NCBI RefSeq assembly: GCF_051014685.1
Contig: NC_135058.1
Span: 10,232,811-10,296,810 of the forward strand
Origin: Ptiloglossa arizonensis
Taxonomy: Eukaryota; Arthropoda; Insecta; Hymenoptera; Colletidae
Direction: 5' to 3'
Length of the DNA stretch: 64,000 bases
Part shown: piece after piece, positions 1 through 11,954 of the stretch
Layout of the letters: every line of letters starts with the position of its first letter
Numbering within the stretch: position 1 is the first letter of the stretch
Program-made: the position numbers and the translations under genes
The notes under the pieces: generated by a model
What the model was told of the DNA's origin: nothing
The model's input: the letters and a program-made list of their open reading frames with translations, nothing else
Databases searched by the model: none

Positions 1-1094
1 GGTACTCGCTTGAAACGATGCTACCTCCGCCATCTTTCACGGTAAAGGAGACGAATAGTACTTTCAGCAATTGTAGTTGTCAGGCCCGAAAAAACGAAAT
101 CGAAAAAATATCGCGCGAGCTACGAAACCGGCGATAAAATGTTTTTGGACCATTGGTGATGGTAGCGATGGTTGTGGTGGTTGCGGTGGGAAAATAATAG
201 TTGTATGTTGCAACTCTATGAAAGATACTTTTAGTTATCGTTCCACTTCGAAACTAATTTCGCTGCGAAATTAATCGCAAGTGAATATTTAAACGAATAA
301 TTCGTGATACTCCTGAATAATTTACACGGGTTCTTTCACCGTGTACTTTTCCACGATTAATTTCCCATCTGTCTAGATGTCATATGTCAAGTTTCGGGTT
401 AATCGGTTTGACGTTTTAAAAGTAGCGGGAAATTCAAATCGACCGGTGATGATCGGGACACTACAATATTTTGATGATCAACGGGCGCACCGATGTACTG
501 TTACCATATTTCTGCCATGAAAACTGCCTACCTTTCGGGTTTTCCTAGTTCAGGTACCAGCGACCAGGTGTGACCCTTGTCACCCAGAATAACCTGGAAT
601 ATTCGGTCTGTACTCTTTTAAAAAGGTTTCGTAATTCACGAAAATGTCTCGTCGACGCTATTGAGGCAATCGCATCTTTCGACGCTGAAATCCTCGCTGC
701 TTCCAAGAAACTTTTCTTTATCGTTACGCCGTAACAGTGTTGACGGTAGCAGCGTTGATGGTGGGGTGATCCAAGAGGTAAATCCTTCTCGAATTTCTTT
801 ACGCGAAATGTATTTCGAAGATGAAGTAAAAAAGGAGAGAAAAAAAGGAGGACCGAATCCTCGTTCTTTTTGCCTCCGGGGGTGATATTCTTTGGCAACA
901 AGAAACGCTTTTCCGCGACAGAATTTCAACCGATGTACAACATTTCCTCGAACTTCGCCGGAGCGTTCTCGAAAACTCGTGGAAACCCGTCCCCGGGAAT
1001 ACACGCCAGCTACACGTGTATGCATTTCCGTGCTCCAATGCTGGAAACTCGTTCTGGAAATTTTTCACGATTTTCGTCCCGAATCGATGACCGC

Positions 1095-1095
<1 letters not shown>
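1..1095. other. No gene recognised
   Basis: Unannotated stretch. Short frames on both strands overlap each other around 545-1070 and none resembles a known protein. The overlapping openness is best explained by CpG-rich composition. No repeat structure noticed. Confidence 0.6.

Positions 1096-1128
<33 letters not shown>
1096..1128. repeat. (CGA)11 trinucleotide microsatellite
   Basis: Eleven uninterrupted CGA units, seen directly. The tract creates poly-Arg/poly-Thr or poly-Val runs in the overlapping short frames, which should not be taken as protein-coding evidence. Confidence 0.97.
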
Positions 1129-1570
1129 ATACGCGGGGGAACTGGAAATGAAAACCAGTGCGCGACTTTTTAAGTTCAGGAAACAGGAACCTGGCGCAGA
1201 ATGGAGCGTCGGGGCCAGGCGTATTTTTCTGGCGACCTCCAGTCACGTTTGAAGAATTTCCAGCGGAAAATCACGAAAATCGTCGTCTCGAAAACCGTTT
1301 CGAATTCAAGGTAAGCCGAGTGCGAGATGCCAACTCGGAATGGAGAATCGTACGGTAAACGAACGGGACGATTCAGCGCGTAACTTAATTACCAACAGAC
1401 ACCAAGATGACAGCCCTAACGTCGAGACTTAATCTCTAATGAGCGAGAACACCCGCTGGCTCCTCGGTAGGAATTTCTTTATCAAGAGAGATTCATCTTT
1501 CCGTTTTGTACAAAGAGGGAAATCGTGGAAACGATTTGAATAGAGTCTCTGGGAGCTTCGCGAGATTACC
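1129..1570. other. No gene recognised
   Basis: No coding frame, RNA gene or repeat that I can support. Begins GC-rich and becomes AT-rich after about 1380. Confidence 0.55.
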
Positions 1571-1597
1571 AGATTGTTCAATAAGTTTTGTCGCTTC
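1571..1597 (+). mobile_element. Solo mariner-like terminal sequence (remnant)
   Basis: The core TTGTTCAATAAGTTTTGTCG is the same as the left arm of the hairpin element at 14131-14178. No partner arm is seen nearby. The resemblance to Tc1/mariner terminal inverted repeats is from general knowledge of the superfamily and is not proven here. Confidence 0.4.
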
Positions 1598-2420
1598 TTT
1601 CTTTGTAAAGAAACTGTAAATATACCAACGAGTCGACGGATCTACGTGAAACTTCACACATTTTGATCAAACAGTTGTAGTATCTTTATTATTGATATTT
1701 CTGTAAGAACTTAAATAGGTTTCAGAAAGAATTCTACACTTGGTTGACGACAAATTTAGCATTGAAAACGTCGAGAGACACCGAGTAATGGAATTAGAAT
1801 TGACTAAACGAGAAGTGTAGCTCTTTGGGACGAAAGTGAGAATAAACTTGAAAGATTATGCGAGGAAGCATACAAATTTATACTAGTTGAAAGCTGCCCG
1901 AAGTCAATTTGTTAATTTGTGATTTTGAATAAGAATAAGTTGGCAATAGTTCTACGAGATTCAAGTGCAGAGATTCAAAGTGTTCATAACTTGGCAATAT
2001 TGTACATAAATTATTGTACAAAGAGAGGTCGGGTTCACCGCTGGTTAATCGATAACTCGTTTGTTATCAGGGTCGATCGTACGGAAAAATTTCACGTCTT
2101 CGTAAATAAATTAATCACCCGAAAAAGTTTCGCTGGAACATCATCTCGCGTTTGCGTCCTCTCGGAAAAAAAAACGGAAATATCGAGAAAATCCCGTCGA
2201 CGGGTAGTTTTAATACTGATAAATGACGACACCGGTGACCCCGTGTGTCACGGAACGTATTAAAATCACGGGGATCGGCTTCGTCGTTGAAAAATAACGC
2301 GCGTTGGCGATAGAGAAAACGAAAACCGAAAATGGCAATCCGCTTCGGTAGGTGGTCCCGTTCCACAATGGTTCGAAGGTGGAAAAAAGTTCTATTTTTT
2401 CAATTTTAAGAAACGAATTT
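1598..2420. other. No gene recognised
   Basis: AT-rich sequence. Starts with a small palindrome (TTTCTTT-GT-AAAGAAA near 1597-1612). A 114-codon frame at 1919-2263 has no recognisable motif and starts with TTG, so I do not call it a gene. Confidence 0.5.
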
Positions 2421-2790
2421 TTTTAATACTGTTCCGTAGTATGATTATTGATGTACGAAAACGAAAAAAAATCGACAATGACGACAACAAGGACGACGAC
2501 AACGATGACAACAACGAGGACAACCACGTTTTAATGCTGTTTCGTAGTAGGATAATTGACGTACAAAAACCAAGAAAAATTGACAACGACGACAACAACG
2601 ACAACAATAACGAAGACAACCACAACGATAACAACGACGACAATCACGTTTTAATGCTGTTTCGTAGTAGGATAATTGACGTACAAAAACCAAAAAAAAT
2701 CCACAACGAGGACAATGACGACGACGACGATGACGTAGACAACAACGACAATAACGACAACGACACAACGATAACAATGACAACGACGAG
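2421..2790. repeat. Three-unit minisatellite with embedded GAC/AAC trinucleotide tracts
   Basis: Units begin at 2421, 2529 and 2649, each with a TTTTAATRCTGTTYCGTAGT head. A conserved ~60-bp head is followed by a variable run of GAC, AAC and GAT triplets. The first two units are 108 and 120 bp, both multiples of three, so one plus-strand frame (ATG at 2441 to 2821, 126 codons) stays open throughout. It encodes a repeated LMLFRS-IIDV head with Asp/Asn-rich tails. Of nine substitutions between heads 1 and 2, four are synonymous, which does not clearly separate selection from drift. No upstream exon or known family is recognised. I treat it as a minisatellite grown by triplet slippage, with a possible but unproven coding role. 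Confidence 0.9.
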
Positions 2791-2821
2791 AAAAGAAACT
2801 AGAATTCTTCCTACTCGGTAG

Positions 2822-5800
2822 ACATCAGCCAGATGGTTCGCGCACACGTCGTGCGGCGAGCGGCGTGCGGCGTGCGCGAGCTGTGAATAAATCTCTCTCC
2901 GATTCGCTGTCTCTCTCTCGCCTCGTCGTCGAGCCTCCCACTACTTTTCGCGTCCCGCGCGGCTGGTACGGCGGGGAGGATAAGATGGGATCACGGCGGG
3001 CGCCGTTGAAGTACTTATCTAAATATGATTTTCTTATTTGAAAGGAATTCAATATCGGCGTGGCTCCGCGTGCGACGTGCCCTGTCCGTTGTAACTCGAT
3101 TCGAACGGTCTTGGCAATATCGTGTCGCGCGCCGTAAACGCGCATTGTAAATCCTTTACGAGGAGGAATAGTTGGAAATGTCGTCGATCGTTCGATCGCG
3201 TCCAACGATCGGGAGAGTAGAAACGCGTGGGTAGGGAAATACACGGCCAATCGGATCGTTGGACAGGGATTCGAATTTAAATCCCTCGTTCCTGCGACGA
3301 TTCATCGATCCGCGTATCCAACCGGTCGGGAAACAGACCGTCGTCCTCGATTTTAGTATTTCAAATTGATCGCAGCCCGTAGGCGAGCGCGAGCGGTCTA
3401 TCGGAACGAAAATCTGTAAATTTAAGTCGATTTCACGCGGTTTCGTATTTCCTCGCGACCGCTTCGGCATCGAAATTCGAGAAAGTACACATAATAGTAG
3501 ACACACCGATCTCGAGGAAATTTTCGAGACAGATGGAGGAAATAAAAAATCAAATCGCGAGATATTCAATAATAAAGATCGCGTATCGTAAATCGATGCT
3601 CTATCGAGCAACGATGGATACATTTAGAAATCTGGAACGTAAATCTGGAAGCCACGTACGTTTATCGGTAAATTTCTTAACGAGCGAGAGGGACTAAGAA
3701 ACATCTGTAAAGTGTTCTTCTATTTTTTTTCATAACTTTGCAGGCTTTCAAAGTAGAAAGAAAAAATAAGATTTCTTTCTTACTCGTTTCTTCCACCGAC
3801 GTGTACACCGTTTTACCTTCCAGTTGTACGAAATTTGTTTAAAAGTCTTCCTTGTATATCCACCAGTTTCGAAGATAGCATCGAGAGCCGGAAACTTTGG
3901 AAGGTAGTTTCGAGCCTTAAGCTCGAGTTCCCGCTAAAATACGTATCTCTTATTTTCGGTTGCTCGACAAACTTGCGAACTTTCCCTCAAAATCGGAGGG
4001 AAACTTCGTAGATGCTTGTAACTTCGGTAAAATCGTGTATGGAATTTGTCTATGGAATTTTTTTCTTTCTTTGATTTCTTCTTTTATTATTTTCCTTCTC
4101 GTTAACGTCCCGGTGCAAGTTCGAAACGCATCTTCGTTTCTGTCTGGCGTTGCGCGTTCGTATTTTGTTCGCTCGGAATCGAAATGCATAAATGTCGAAT
4201 ACTCGGTTAATTGAGCGGAAAGTTTAAAGCGGCGAAGTTCTCCTCGTCAGCGTTCCCTCGGTGTATTGAGATAAAAGTCGTCACGGTGGCGGACGGAGGG
4301 GAAAAAATTAGGATCTGGATTCAGTTTCAGTTTCTTGAAGTGCAGCTTTACTCCTCGAGTCAATAACGGCAAGATTACGGGACCGCAACGAGAAAACTTT
4401 CTCCCGCGGAACCTAAAATTGTAAATCTCCGAGCTTGAACGAGTTACCCGTAGTTTTTCCCGGTCCTTCGCTAAAGAGTATTAAAGTTAACAGATTGTTA
4501 CGAATCTACCGACAGAATTTGCTCGCCACCGGTGTCGGAGTAGAGTGGAACGAAAGTTTTCTATTTTTTTTTTTTTAAATTCTAATTTGCGAAATTCAAA
4601 CTCCGCGCGAATTTTCCACGGGGTTAAATTAATCACACGTTGTAGATTCTATCTACAATACGGAACCAAGATCGAGATACGTGTCACGGAGATTGCAAAT
4701 CTCTCGAAAGAACTTCAACAACGTAATACAGGAAGTATTTCGAGTTCGATGTTCGTTAAAATTGATATTCAATCGACCCCGAAGCTCAATTCGTACACGA
4801 TAATCGAAATCTTCGTTTCGAAGTTCGACCGTTCCTCGAATCTCCATTTCGAAGTATAATTGCCAGAGAGCTTAGAGAAGCCCACGATTCTGTAGTTTTT
4901 CTTCTCTTTTCGTTTAATTATTTCCCAGAAGCGAAAGGTTCTCTCTTTTATCTCGAGTGTTCCTCCCCGGTTGGAATCGAGTAAATTATAAACAGACCTA
5001 AAACGGTCTCCGGAGAAATTTTTATAAAATTTCCCCGCCACTCGATGCTGTAATTAAAAGTACAATCCTCGAGGTAAATAGAAATCTCCCCTCCGGGGGC
5101 GGGTTATTAATTGCCAAGTCGTAACAACCTGGTTTTTCGCTCGATGGCGGAGTCGAAACGTAATCTCCTCGCAGATAAACGAAGAATTTTCGCGTTCAAC
5201 GCGTGGAAACAAATTTTCTTTCGTTCCCACGGTGGCTCGCGATGCAATTTCTTCCACCCCCACCCCCATCCCCCACCGTATATTACGGATAGCCTAGCGA
5301 CGGAACTTCCGGGCGCGAAACATTTAACGACACAATATTTGAAGTTTCCCCCGATTGCAATTAATTCGCGCGGGCGGGTAGAGCAAGAAGGTAGAAAACG
5401 AGGCCCGGTGGAACGAGAGACAAACTTTTTCCCGTACAAAGGATGATATCGAAGCGCCAGGCACGTGCAACTGACGGCGGTTGCGTGCTAAAAACGGAAT
5501 TACTTTGTTGGCGTCGGTGGACGGGGGGTTGGGACGGGGGCTGAACCCGGAGAAGAAAACAGGAAAGTTTCCAGGCGGACAAGGTGCGTCCAGGTCAAGA
5601 ACTCATTTCCGATTTAACGACCCGAGGAGGGAGCTGCCCTCGGTGTTGCGAATTCCGCGAGCGGGTTTTCGGCGAAACTTTATTACCGCGTTGCTTCCTC
5701 GAAAATCGCTGGAATTCGCGAACGGTGAAGAAACTCTTCGCTGACGCGCCACCTCGTCCAGCGGATAAAATACCTCCAACTATAGACCAGCTATTTACAA

Positions 5801-6753
5801 GGACTCTTTAGGAGACTTTTACAGGCCCGAACTATCGCTGGACCGGGCTATAAAATCATAATGGACCTCTCATTTTGTATTATTTTCGGGAATAAAGGAG
5901 TCTTTCGGGCTTCTTCGGTCTCTTTCGTTCTTTTCTCTTCGAGTTCTTTCCTTTCTCGCGAGATCTCCAGGCATGGGCAACGGTCAGTTTTGAATTACAC
6001 ACGACCAAGTTGGAAAACGGAAATATTCGCTATAAATTTCGTTGTGCAACGACCCGGGGATTTTACGTCGAACTGTGATTTTGATCGTCTCTTTAACATT
6101 CTTTGGTAAATTGTAGGGTGCCTTCTTTTTTTTTTGGTTGGAATTGGACAATTTGAATTTTGGCCAGAATTCGAGACAAAGCGATAAGTTACGAAGGATG
6201 TTATCAAGTGGTAGTGTTAACCGAGAATCAAAGTACGAACCAACAACGTCTATACGGCAAGTTGCACCAGAAGTGCATTACCGACGAGTTCGCCATTAGA
6301 AGCGTAACGCGATTATTCTGTTCCTTTCCCGCAGTGATAAATTTAAATTATAACGTCACCGTGACGACGAACTTTTCGCTCTGATTAAGATAGACGATAT
6401 TTGTGCACAGTTCCTGATACCGTGTACGAAACACAGTACGATAATACTATTTAACTCGCGTGTTCCTCGCTGCATTTTCTAAAGGAATCCAGCGAACGTT
6501 AATCGAGACAAATATTAAAAGTGTAAAAAGAGATTCAATTTGGCGAAAGATTGCCCTAAAAGTAATCGAGAACTAAATTTCCTTTTTTGTGGATGGATAG
6601 AGTAAAATTCTTGCATCAGAGGATCAAAGAAAATGGCTCACCACCTTGAAGGAGGTAACGAAAGAAAAAATCGAGGAATAATTTCTTTTTCCGTGTAAAG
6701 TAAAACAAAATCGGAGGGTGCAACAAAAATGGCCCACCGTTTTAAACGTTACT
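2822..6753. other. No gene recognised; a few simple tracts
   Basis: About 3.9 kb without a supportable gene. Holds a CpG-rich patch at 2825-3000, a T-run of about 12 at 4566-4578 and a C-rich CCCCCAC tract near 5251-5275. The longest frames (141 and 155 codons on the minus strand at 2825-3250 and 3156-3623) overlap each other and show no known motif. Confidence 0.55.
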
Positions 6754-6791
6754 AGGTTCTTCAACGAACGACAAAACTTACCGAACAACCT
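6754..6791 (-). mobile_element. Short hairpin element A (mariner-like terminal pair, degenerate)
   Basis: On the minus strand it begins AGGTTGTTCGGTAAGTTTTG and continues TCGTTCG, then closes with a degraded TTGAAGAACCT arm. This matches the 14131-14178 element, including the TCGTTCG loop. It abuts a second similar hairpin, giving a tandem pair. Best read as two terminal repeats fused by internal deletion. Confidence 0.5.
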
Positions 6792-6845
6792 AGTATTCTT
6801 CGATAAATTTTACAGAACGAAACAACTTACCGAAGAACCTGGTAG
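6792..6845 (-). mobile_element. Short hairpin element B, tandem with A
   Basis: On the minus strand the left arm AGGTTCTTCGGTAAGTTGTT pairs imperfectly with AAAATTTATCGAAGAA. Same family as the preceding hairpin, but its centre is more diverged (TTCGTTCTGT). Confidence 0.45.
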
Positions 6846-7198
6846 TAACGAAACGCGAGGCCTCGAAAGATTAATCGACGTACTCGTTGGTCGAGCAACG
6901 GTCCAAACGTCGCTAAACGAATCAATTAGCTGAACGAAAGCAACGAAATTCGCAAGATCGTCGCGAAACGAACTCGAAAGATTGCTTCCCGATCGATTCA
7001 ACGAACCATTTCCAGCGCGTTCGGAAGAAGCCGGGTCGCGTTTCCAGCCGAGCACGAAGTCCGCGGATTAGCATTCGATCGGCAAAGGAGCAGGCCGAGG
7101 GAATTACTCGAGGGAAGGAGCAAACGAAACGGAACATCGCTGACAAAAGAAATTATTTCCGCAATTTCGTTTCCCAATGGGTCCCGATCGATCGACGG
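6846..7198. other. No gene recognised
   Basis: Starts AT-rich and becomes CpG-rich towards 7200. Short overlapping frames only. Confidence 0.55.
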
Positions 7199-7232
7199 TC
7201 CGCCGCCGCCGCCACCACCGCCCCCACCCCGC
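7199..7232. repeat. CCG/CCA-rich simple tract
   Basis: Imperfect (CCG)n running into CCACCACCG and CCCCCACCCC, inside a GC-rich patch from about 7170 to 7640. Confidence 0.85.
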
Positions 7233-7654
7233 CGGCGTAATTATTTCTTTTCCCCCGGAACGAGTGTCGGCGCGGACCGGCGATCTTTCTCCTCGAAACC
7301 GTTTAACGGGGGGCCGAGCGACTGATTTATCGCGCGAAATTGCACGGCTACGTCGAAATTACAAACCGAAGCCACGATTATCGCGTGCGGAATTTCCGGT
7401 TACGTAAGGAGCCCGACGAGGCGGTTTCCACCCGAGCGTTCGTTCCTTCCACTCCGTCCCTCACGGGTTACGTAACTCTCCGTCTATGAATCGATAATGG
7501 CGTTACCTTAACTAGGTGCGCCTTAAGCGGACCTTAACCGAGGTCCCGCGGCGGCTTTATCTCGCGGAATTTCAGCCGACGCGGCTCGCCCGTTCGTTCC
7601 GCCGTGAATCGAGCGTGCACAACCCCGGTCGGTCAACGCCGGTTACCTAGACGC
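7233..7654. other. CpG/GC-rich patch, no gene
   Basis: Visibly GC- and CpG-rich compared with its flanks. No initiator, TATA box or splice pattern strong enough to call a promoter or exon. Confidence 0.4.
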
Positions 7655-8600
7655 ATCGAAAATCAATTTACGGGGAGTAGCGTGTAACCGGAGCTACGAG
7701 CGATTCTCTTCTCTACGAGAGGAAACCAATCGGGCACGTGGAAGAGAAGAGTTTTTTTTCTTTTTCTTTTTACACGTGGTTACGCTGCTTTCCAGAGAAT
7801 TCGCTTCGAAGATTCGCGGAGTGCGCGGAAGATCGGGAATGCATCGATCGACTACTCGTATATATATATTTGAAATAATTTTAACTGTTTGGAGAAGGGT
7901 AGTGAATTTTTGTACACGTTGCTCTATTTACTAAAGAGAATTCGTTTCGAAGATTCGTGGAGTGCGCGGAAGATCGGAAATGCGTCGATCGATTACTCGT
8001 ATATATATATTTGAAATAATTTTAAGTATTTGGAGAAGGGTAGTGAATTTTTGTACACATTGCTCTATTTTCTAAAGAGAATCCGTTTCGAAGATTCGTG
8101 GAGTGCTCGGAAGATCGGGAATGCACCGATCGATCACTCGTATATATATTTTAAATAATTTTAAATGTTTGGAAAAGGGTAGTGAATTTTTGTACACGTT
8201 GCTCTATTTTCCAGAGAATTCGCGTTGAAGATTCTCGGAGTGCGCCGGCTTATTACTCGTGTATATATATATATTTGAAATAATTTTAACTATTTGGAGT
8301 AGAGTGGTGAATACCTCGACGCATTGATTCAGATGGTGCATTGTACGCGGTGAAACGAACCGAGAACGTGGAACAGAATTTTTTCATACGTGTTTCCATT
8401 TTTAAGAAAATTGGCCTCGAAAATTTTCAAGGCGCGCGTAAGTTTGGCTGACGTGAAAATCAATTTACGAAGGCCAGCGTGAAACCGGAGATACGAGTGC
8501 ACAGGTGATGGATTCTACGCGAGAAAACGAACCGAGAACGTGGAATAGAAAAAGTTCCTCGTACCGAGGCTTTGTTCTCGAGAAAATTGACTTCCAAAAT
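7655..8600. repeat. Nested repeat: outer ~800-bp-spaced copies around a 141-bp tandem array
   Basis: The words GAAAATCAATTTACG and CCGGAG-TACGAG occur at 7658-7703 and again at 8455-8496. A GTGGAANAGAA segment followed by an 'AGAGAATTCGCTTCGAA'-like stretch appears after each, with a third version at about 8353-8425. The 141-bp tandem units sit inside one of these outer copies, so the array is a local expansion of part of a longer repeat. No coding potential seen. Confidence 0.7.
7795..8330. repeat. Four-unit ~141-bp tandem repeat
   Basis: Units start at 7795, 7936, 8077 and 8214 with GAGAATYCG and are 141, 141, 137 and ~117 bp long. Each carries a GAAGATTC-GGAGTGC block, a GATCGAT block, an AT-rich core (CTCGTATATATAT) and GGTAGTGAATTTTTGTACAC. 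The fourth unit lacks part of the GGAAGATCGGGAATGC segment and is the most diverged. The first three are close to identical, so amplification was fairly recent. Confidence 0.95.
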
Positions 8601-11557
8601 GATCAGTGTTCGCGCAAAAATTTATAAATGTCTTCACCTGTGCGTCTGTCCATGGCTCGTTGTTTCTACTCGAGTTGGTGTTTGTAAACATCGATGCTGG
8701 TACGGGTTTATGTGTATCTGATTCAACTAGTTCGAAGACGGTATCGTGGAAAGTAGACAATGACACACCATCGATGATTCGAAATACGAAACGTAAGTAG
8801 AAATGGCGAGCAATGGACAGACGTTGGCCAAGACGATTCGCATCTATACTCGATGATTCCCAGTGTTATTATTTCTTAAATCAAAGCTTCGTACGACAAA
8901 ATTACATTCTATATTTTTTATTTATTTTACTCGTGACATTTCATACACGTAACATATTAATCTTTTTAACCCTACTTGAACCCAAGTCGTTTGAATCTTA
9001 GGTTCTCTCAGTCACTGTATCGTCGAATTCATGAAGCGAAATGCTACGTCTCGAAGTTTGTACCCTATTATCTTTGTTTCTACTCCAGATCTCCTACAGA
9101 AGAGACATTCTCTCTGTGAATAAGCACGAAACTTTGGAATTAAAAGTAATACTCTAATTACTCTACCTTTGATAATTAATTTCGAAATAAGTCAATTTAT
9201 ACAATTCACGATCGTTGAAACAGCTTCTCTCCTTTGTCTTATGTTATCGTAATTATAAATACGAATAGTTTCAATACAACCAATACCATCGATATTAGAA
9301 TTTATGTTACCATTTTGTATTAAGACGATCCATCTGTATTTCTACTATCTTTGTATACAATATTGTACACCGTGTACCGATATTATTTTACATTTTTTCG
9401 AGAACGTGGTCCCAAATCAAAGAATATCTGTCCATCTCTACAATTTCGTTTTCCACCGAATCTTTTCTATCTCGTCGATAGAGGTTGCAAAAGAAAAAAA
9501 AAAAAACCATTCAGGACTGGAATGCACTGTCCTCGCTTTACAGAATCAAAAACTGCTCGCTCGACACTGGTATGAAATTTTTCAGTTTACGTTGTCTGTC
9601 AGTTATGGGTCCCACGAGTGTTCGATTGATAACTTCTCTTTTTCGAACTATCATTCGTCATCGTGCACGACTGCTGTCCATTCTGAAGTCTGAATGCAGC
9701 AGAATTTCGAAAATGATTCGCGCGGAGCTTTGGCCGTCGACTTAATTGCCACAAAATACTTACCGTGTTACGAATAAACATCGATCGTGAGCTCACAAAA
9801 ATATAAAATAACGAATTTAATCGCGCGTAGGCAAAAGAGTACGGGTTCGCGAGTTTCTTGCATCGAGGGTTCGCGAACCGTTCGATATTTCTCGCGATCG
9901 AGGTTAAACATGTGCAACGATTTAAGTTTAATTATCGGACCGGCTCCGTCGCGACGCAGGGATCACGGTATCGACGGAACGCAAATCTTGGGAAAAAAGA
10001 ATTTTACAACCACGCGTTGCGTAAATGCCTATTGTTCGGCGAGGTTCCTTCGACATTTAAATATGTTGGTAATTACAGAGCTGTTATTGTTACCGTAAGC
10101 GTGAGAGAAATTCTTGGGTTACCGTCTCCGTAATAAGCACTTGTACGTAAGAATTTGGAGCGAACGACCTCGACGAGTACGTATTATACATGTTTGTGTA
10201 TATTCGAGTACAAAAGTACCAAGACGACTCGACAGACTGAGGTTTTTATCGTGGAAAGAGCACGAAAACGAAAACTCTTATATTTCTTTTCATTTTATTA
10301 AAAAAAAGGAAAAACGAAAGTTACATAGGGTTTAAATCGAGATCAGGTTCGATCTTTGACCACGAACGTTACAAAAATAATTTAAAATATTCAAAGTTAA
10401 GAACTTAAGAACATTTTCTGGATTGTTAATTTCCCGTTGTCGATTCTACGAGTTACACCTGTAAAGTTAACGATCGTCGTTTCGATATCCCAGATTCGGT
10501 GATAAAATGTTCGAGCTGGGTAGATATTTCACGGTGACGTTCAGCCTCGGGAAATATCTTCACTTTGATTTCGTTCTTTTGACGCTGACCCCGATAAGTT
10601 TACCTATAAGCATCGGGTGTCTAAACTTTATAGATCCGTTACCTTGACAGAGCGCATGAATCTTTAAGAGCACTGCACCGCGTTTCCAGAGTGTGCATTA
10701 CGGAAGTCAGCCTGTCACGAACATTTGTACCAAGAAATATACACTTCCCTCGGAAAATCGTTTCTTTCGTATTGCAAAGTTTACGGCTAGTAACTTTCGT
10801 ATTCCTGGGGTTCTCGTGCTACGCGAAACACTTCGAACATTATCTAAAACAATAACGATCGTTGTAATTCGGTTCGCGATCCGTTATCTCAAAGATCGTT
10901 CCTTCCTTTACGAGTACTCTGACTCCACTGGATGATCGAGAACAACTTGCAACAAATGATAGAAAAACTGAAAAATTTGGCAAGAGAAAAAGTCTACCAC
11001 ACCTCTTCTATTTTCTTCGAGTAAACGTACCAAGTGACTCGTGATCTGGATCGTCGTTATTTTTCCAAAACGCATCGTTCAAATTTCTACAACTATTGTA
11101 CCCGATATCCCAGTCCCCTTACCGATAATTGTTATTCGTTACGCGCACAAAAACGATTTCTTCGTGTTCCAACGAGCCCCGAGGAGCGCGTTGCATTATC
11201 GAGGTTGGTGTTCCTCGTGCTCGAACAAAGGGCGTATCGTTTCCCTGAAACAACCATATTCTCGGTAGAGGGACGGGAGGCGAAGGAGGACAGTTTACGA
11301 GAATCGATACCGTTACCAACGCAAGCACGCGTACGGACGACACCCGTCGTCCATCAACACGAAATATTACCTGTAAAATCGAAGGTAATCTCGATAAACC
11401 GCGCCCCGGCGATTCCAGGGTGAACTCAATTTCCACCCTCGGGGAAATCCATTTTGTCGCTGAAAGATGAACTTCCGAAGACATCCGTCGCTACGAAGTT
11501 AGTACAATGTGGCCGGAAGAAAAGTGGCGCGGAGACTGTGGGACGGATGGCGGGTGA
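8601..11557. other. No gene recognised
   Basis: Nearly 3 kb of AT-rich sequence. Contains an A13 run at 9494-9506. Frames of about 100-130 codons (for example 9304-9693 and 11034-11423) have no recognisable domain, and several overlap open frames on the other strand. Confidence 0.55.
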
Positions 11558-11612
11558 CGAAGAAGAAGAAGAAGAAGTGGAAGAAGTAGAGTAGGAGGAG
11601 TACGAGGAGTTG
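11558..11612. repeat. (GAA)n/GGA purine-rich simple tract
   Basis: About seven GAA units followed by imperfect GAAGTGGAAGAAGTAGAGTA and GGAGGAGTACGAGGAG. Confidence 0.9.
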
Positions 11613-11926
11613 GTGGTTTCCGGAATGAAAAAGAAAGCACGAAGAGAGTCACCCGATGCGATGGACGGTTGTTCTATCGCGACGCGGACGTCGTTACCGT
11701 ACTTCCGTCTAATTGGAGCGCCGACAAAGGCCAACGGAAGTGGTCCTCGCCGCTGATGACCAGAAACGCGATGTCTCACCGTTATCTCGCGTGGCGCTTT
11801 CGTTTATCCCGGATTACTCTTTCGACGAGTGCCCCAGCGACGAAACGTTCGAGGACACTCGACGAACGGGGGAGCTGAAAGTAACGAGATAAAGCGCGAC
11901 AGATCCTACCGCCAGACCTCCCTAAC
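11613..11926. other. No gene recognised
   Basis: CpG-rich, overlapping short frames on both strands, nothing identified. Confidence 0.5.
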
Positions 11927-11954
11927 CTCTACCGGTTAGGGGGGCCGAAAACTC
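11927..11954. other. GC-rich hairpin, 11-bp stem
   Basis: CCTCCCTAACC pairs with GGTTAGGGGGG around a 6-nt TCTACC loop, with one G-T wobble. It has the shape of a strong RNA hairpin, but nothing adjacent indicates a function. The TTAGG-like core is too short to be telomeric. Confidence 0.6.

Noticed and set aside
545..1173. Several overlapping frames on both strands
   Set aside because: They overlap in conflicting frames, include the (CGA)11 tract and match no known protein.
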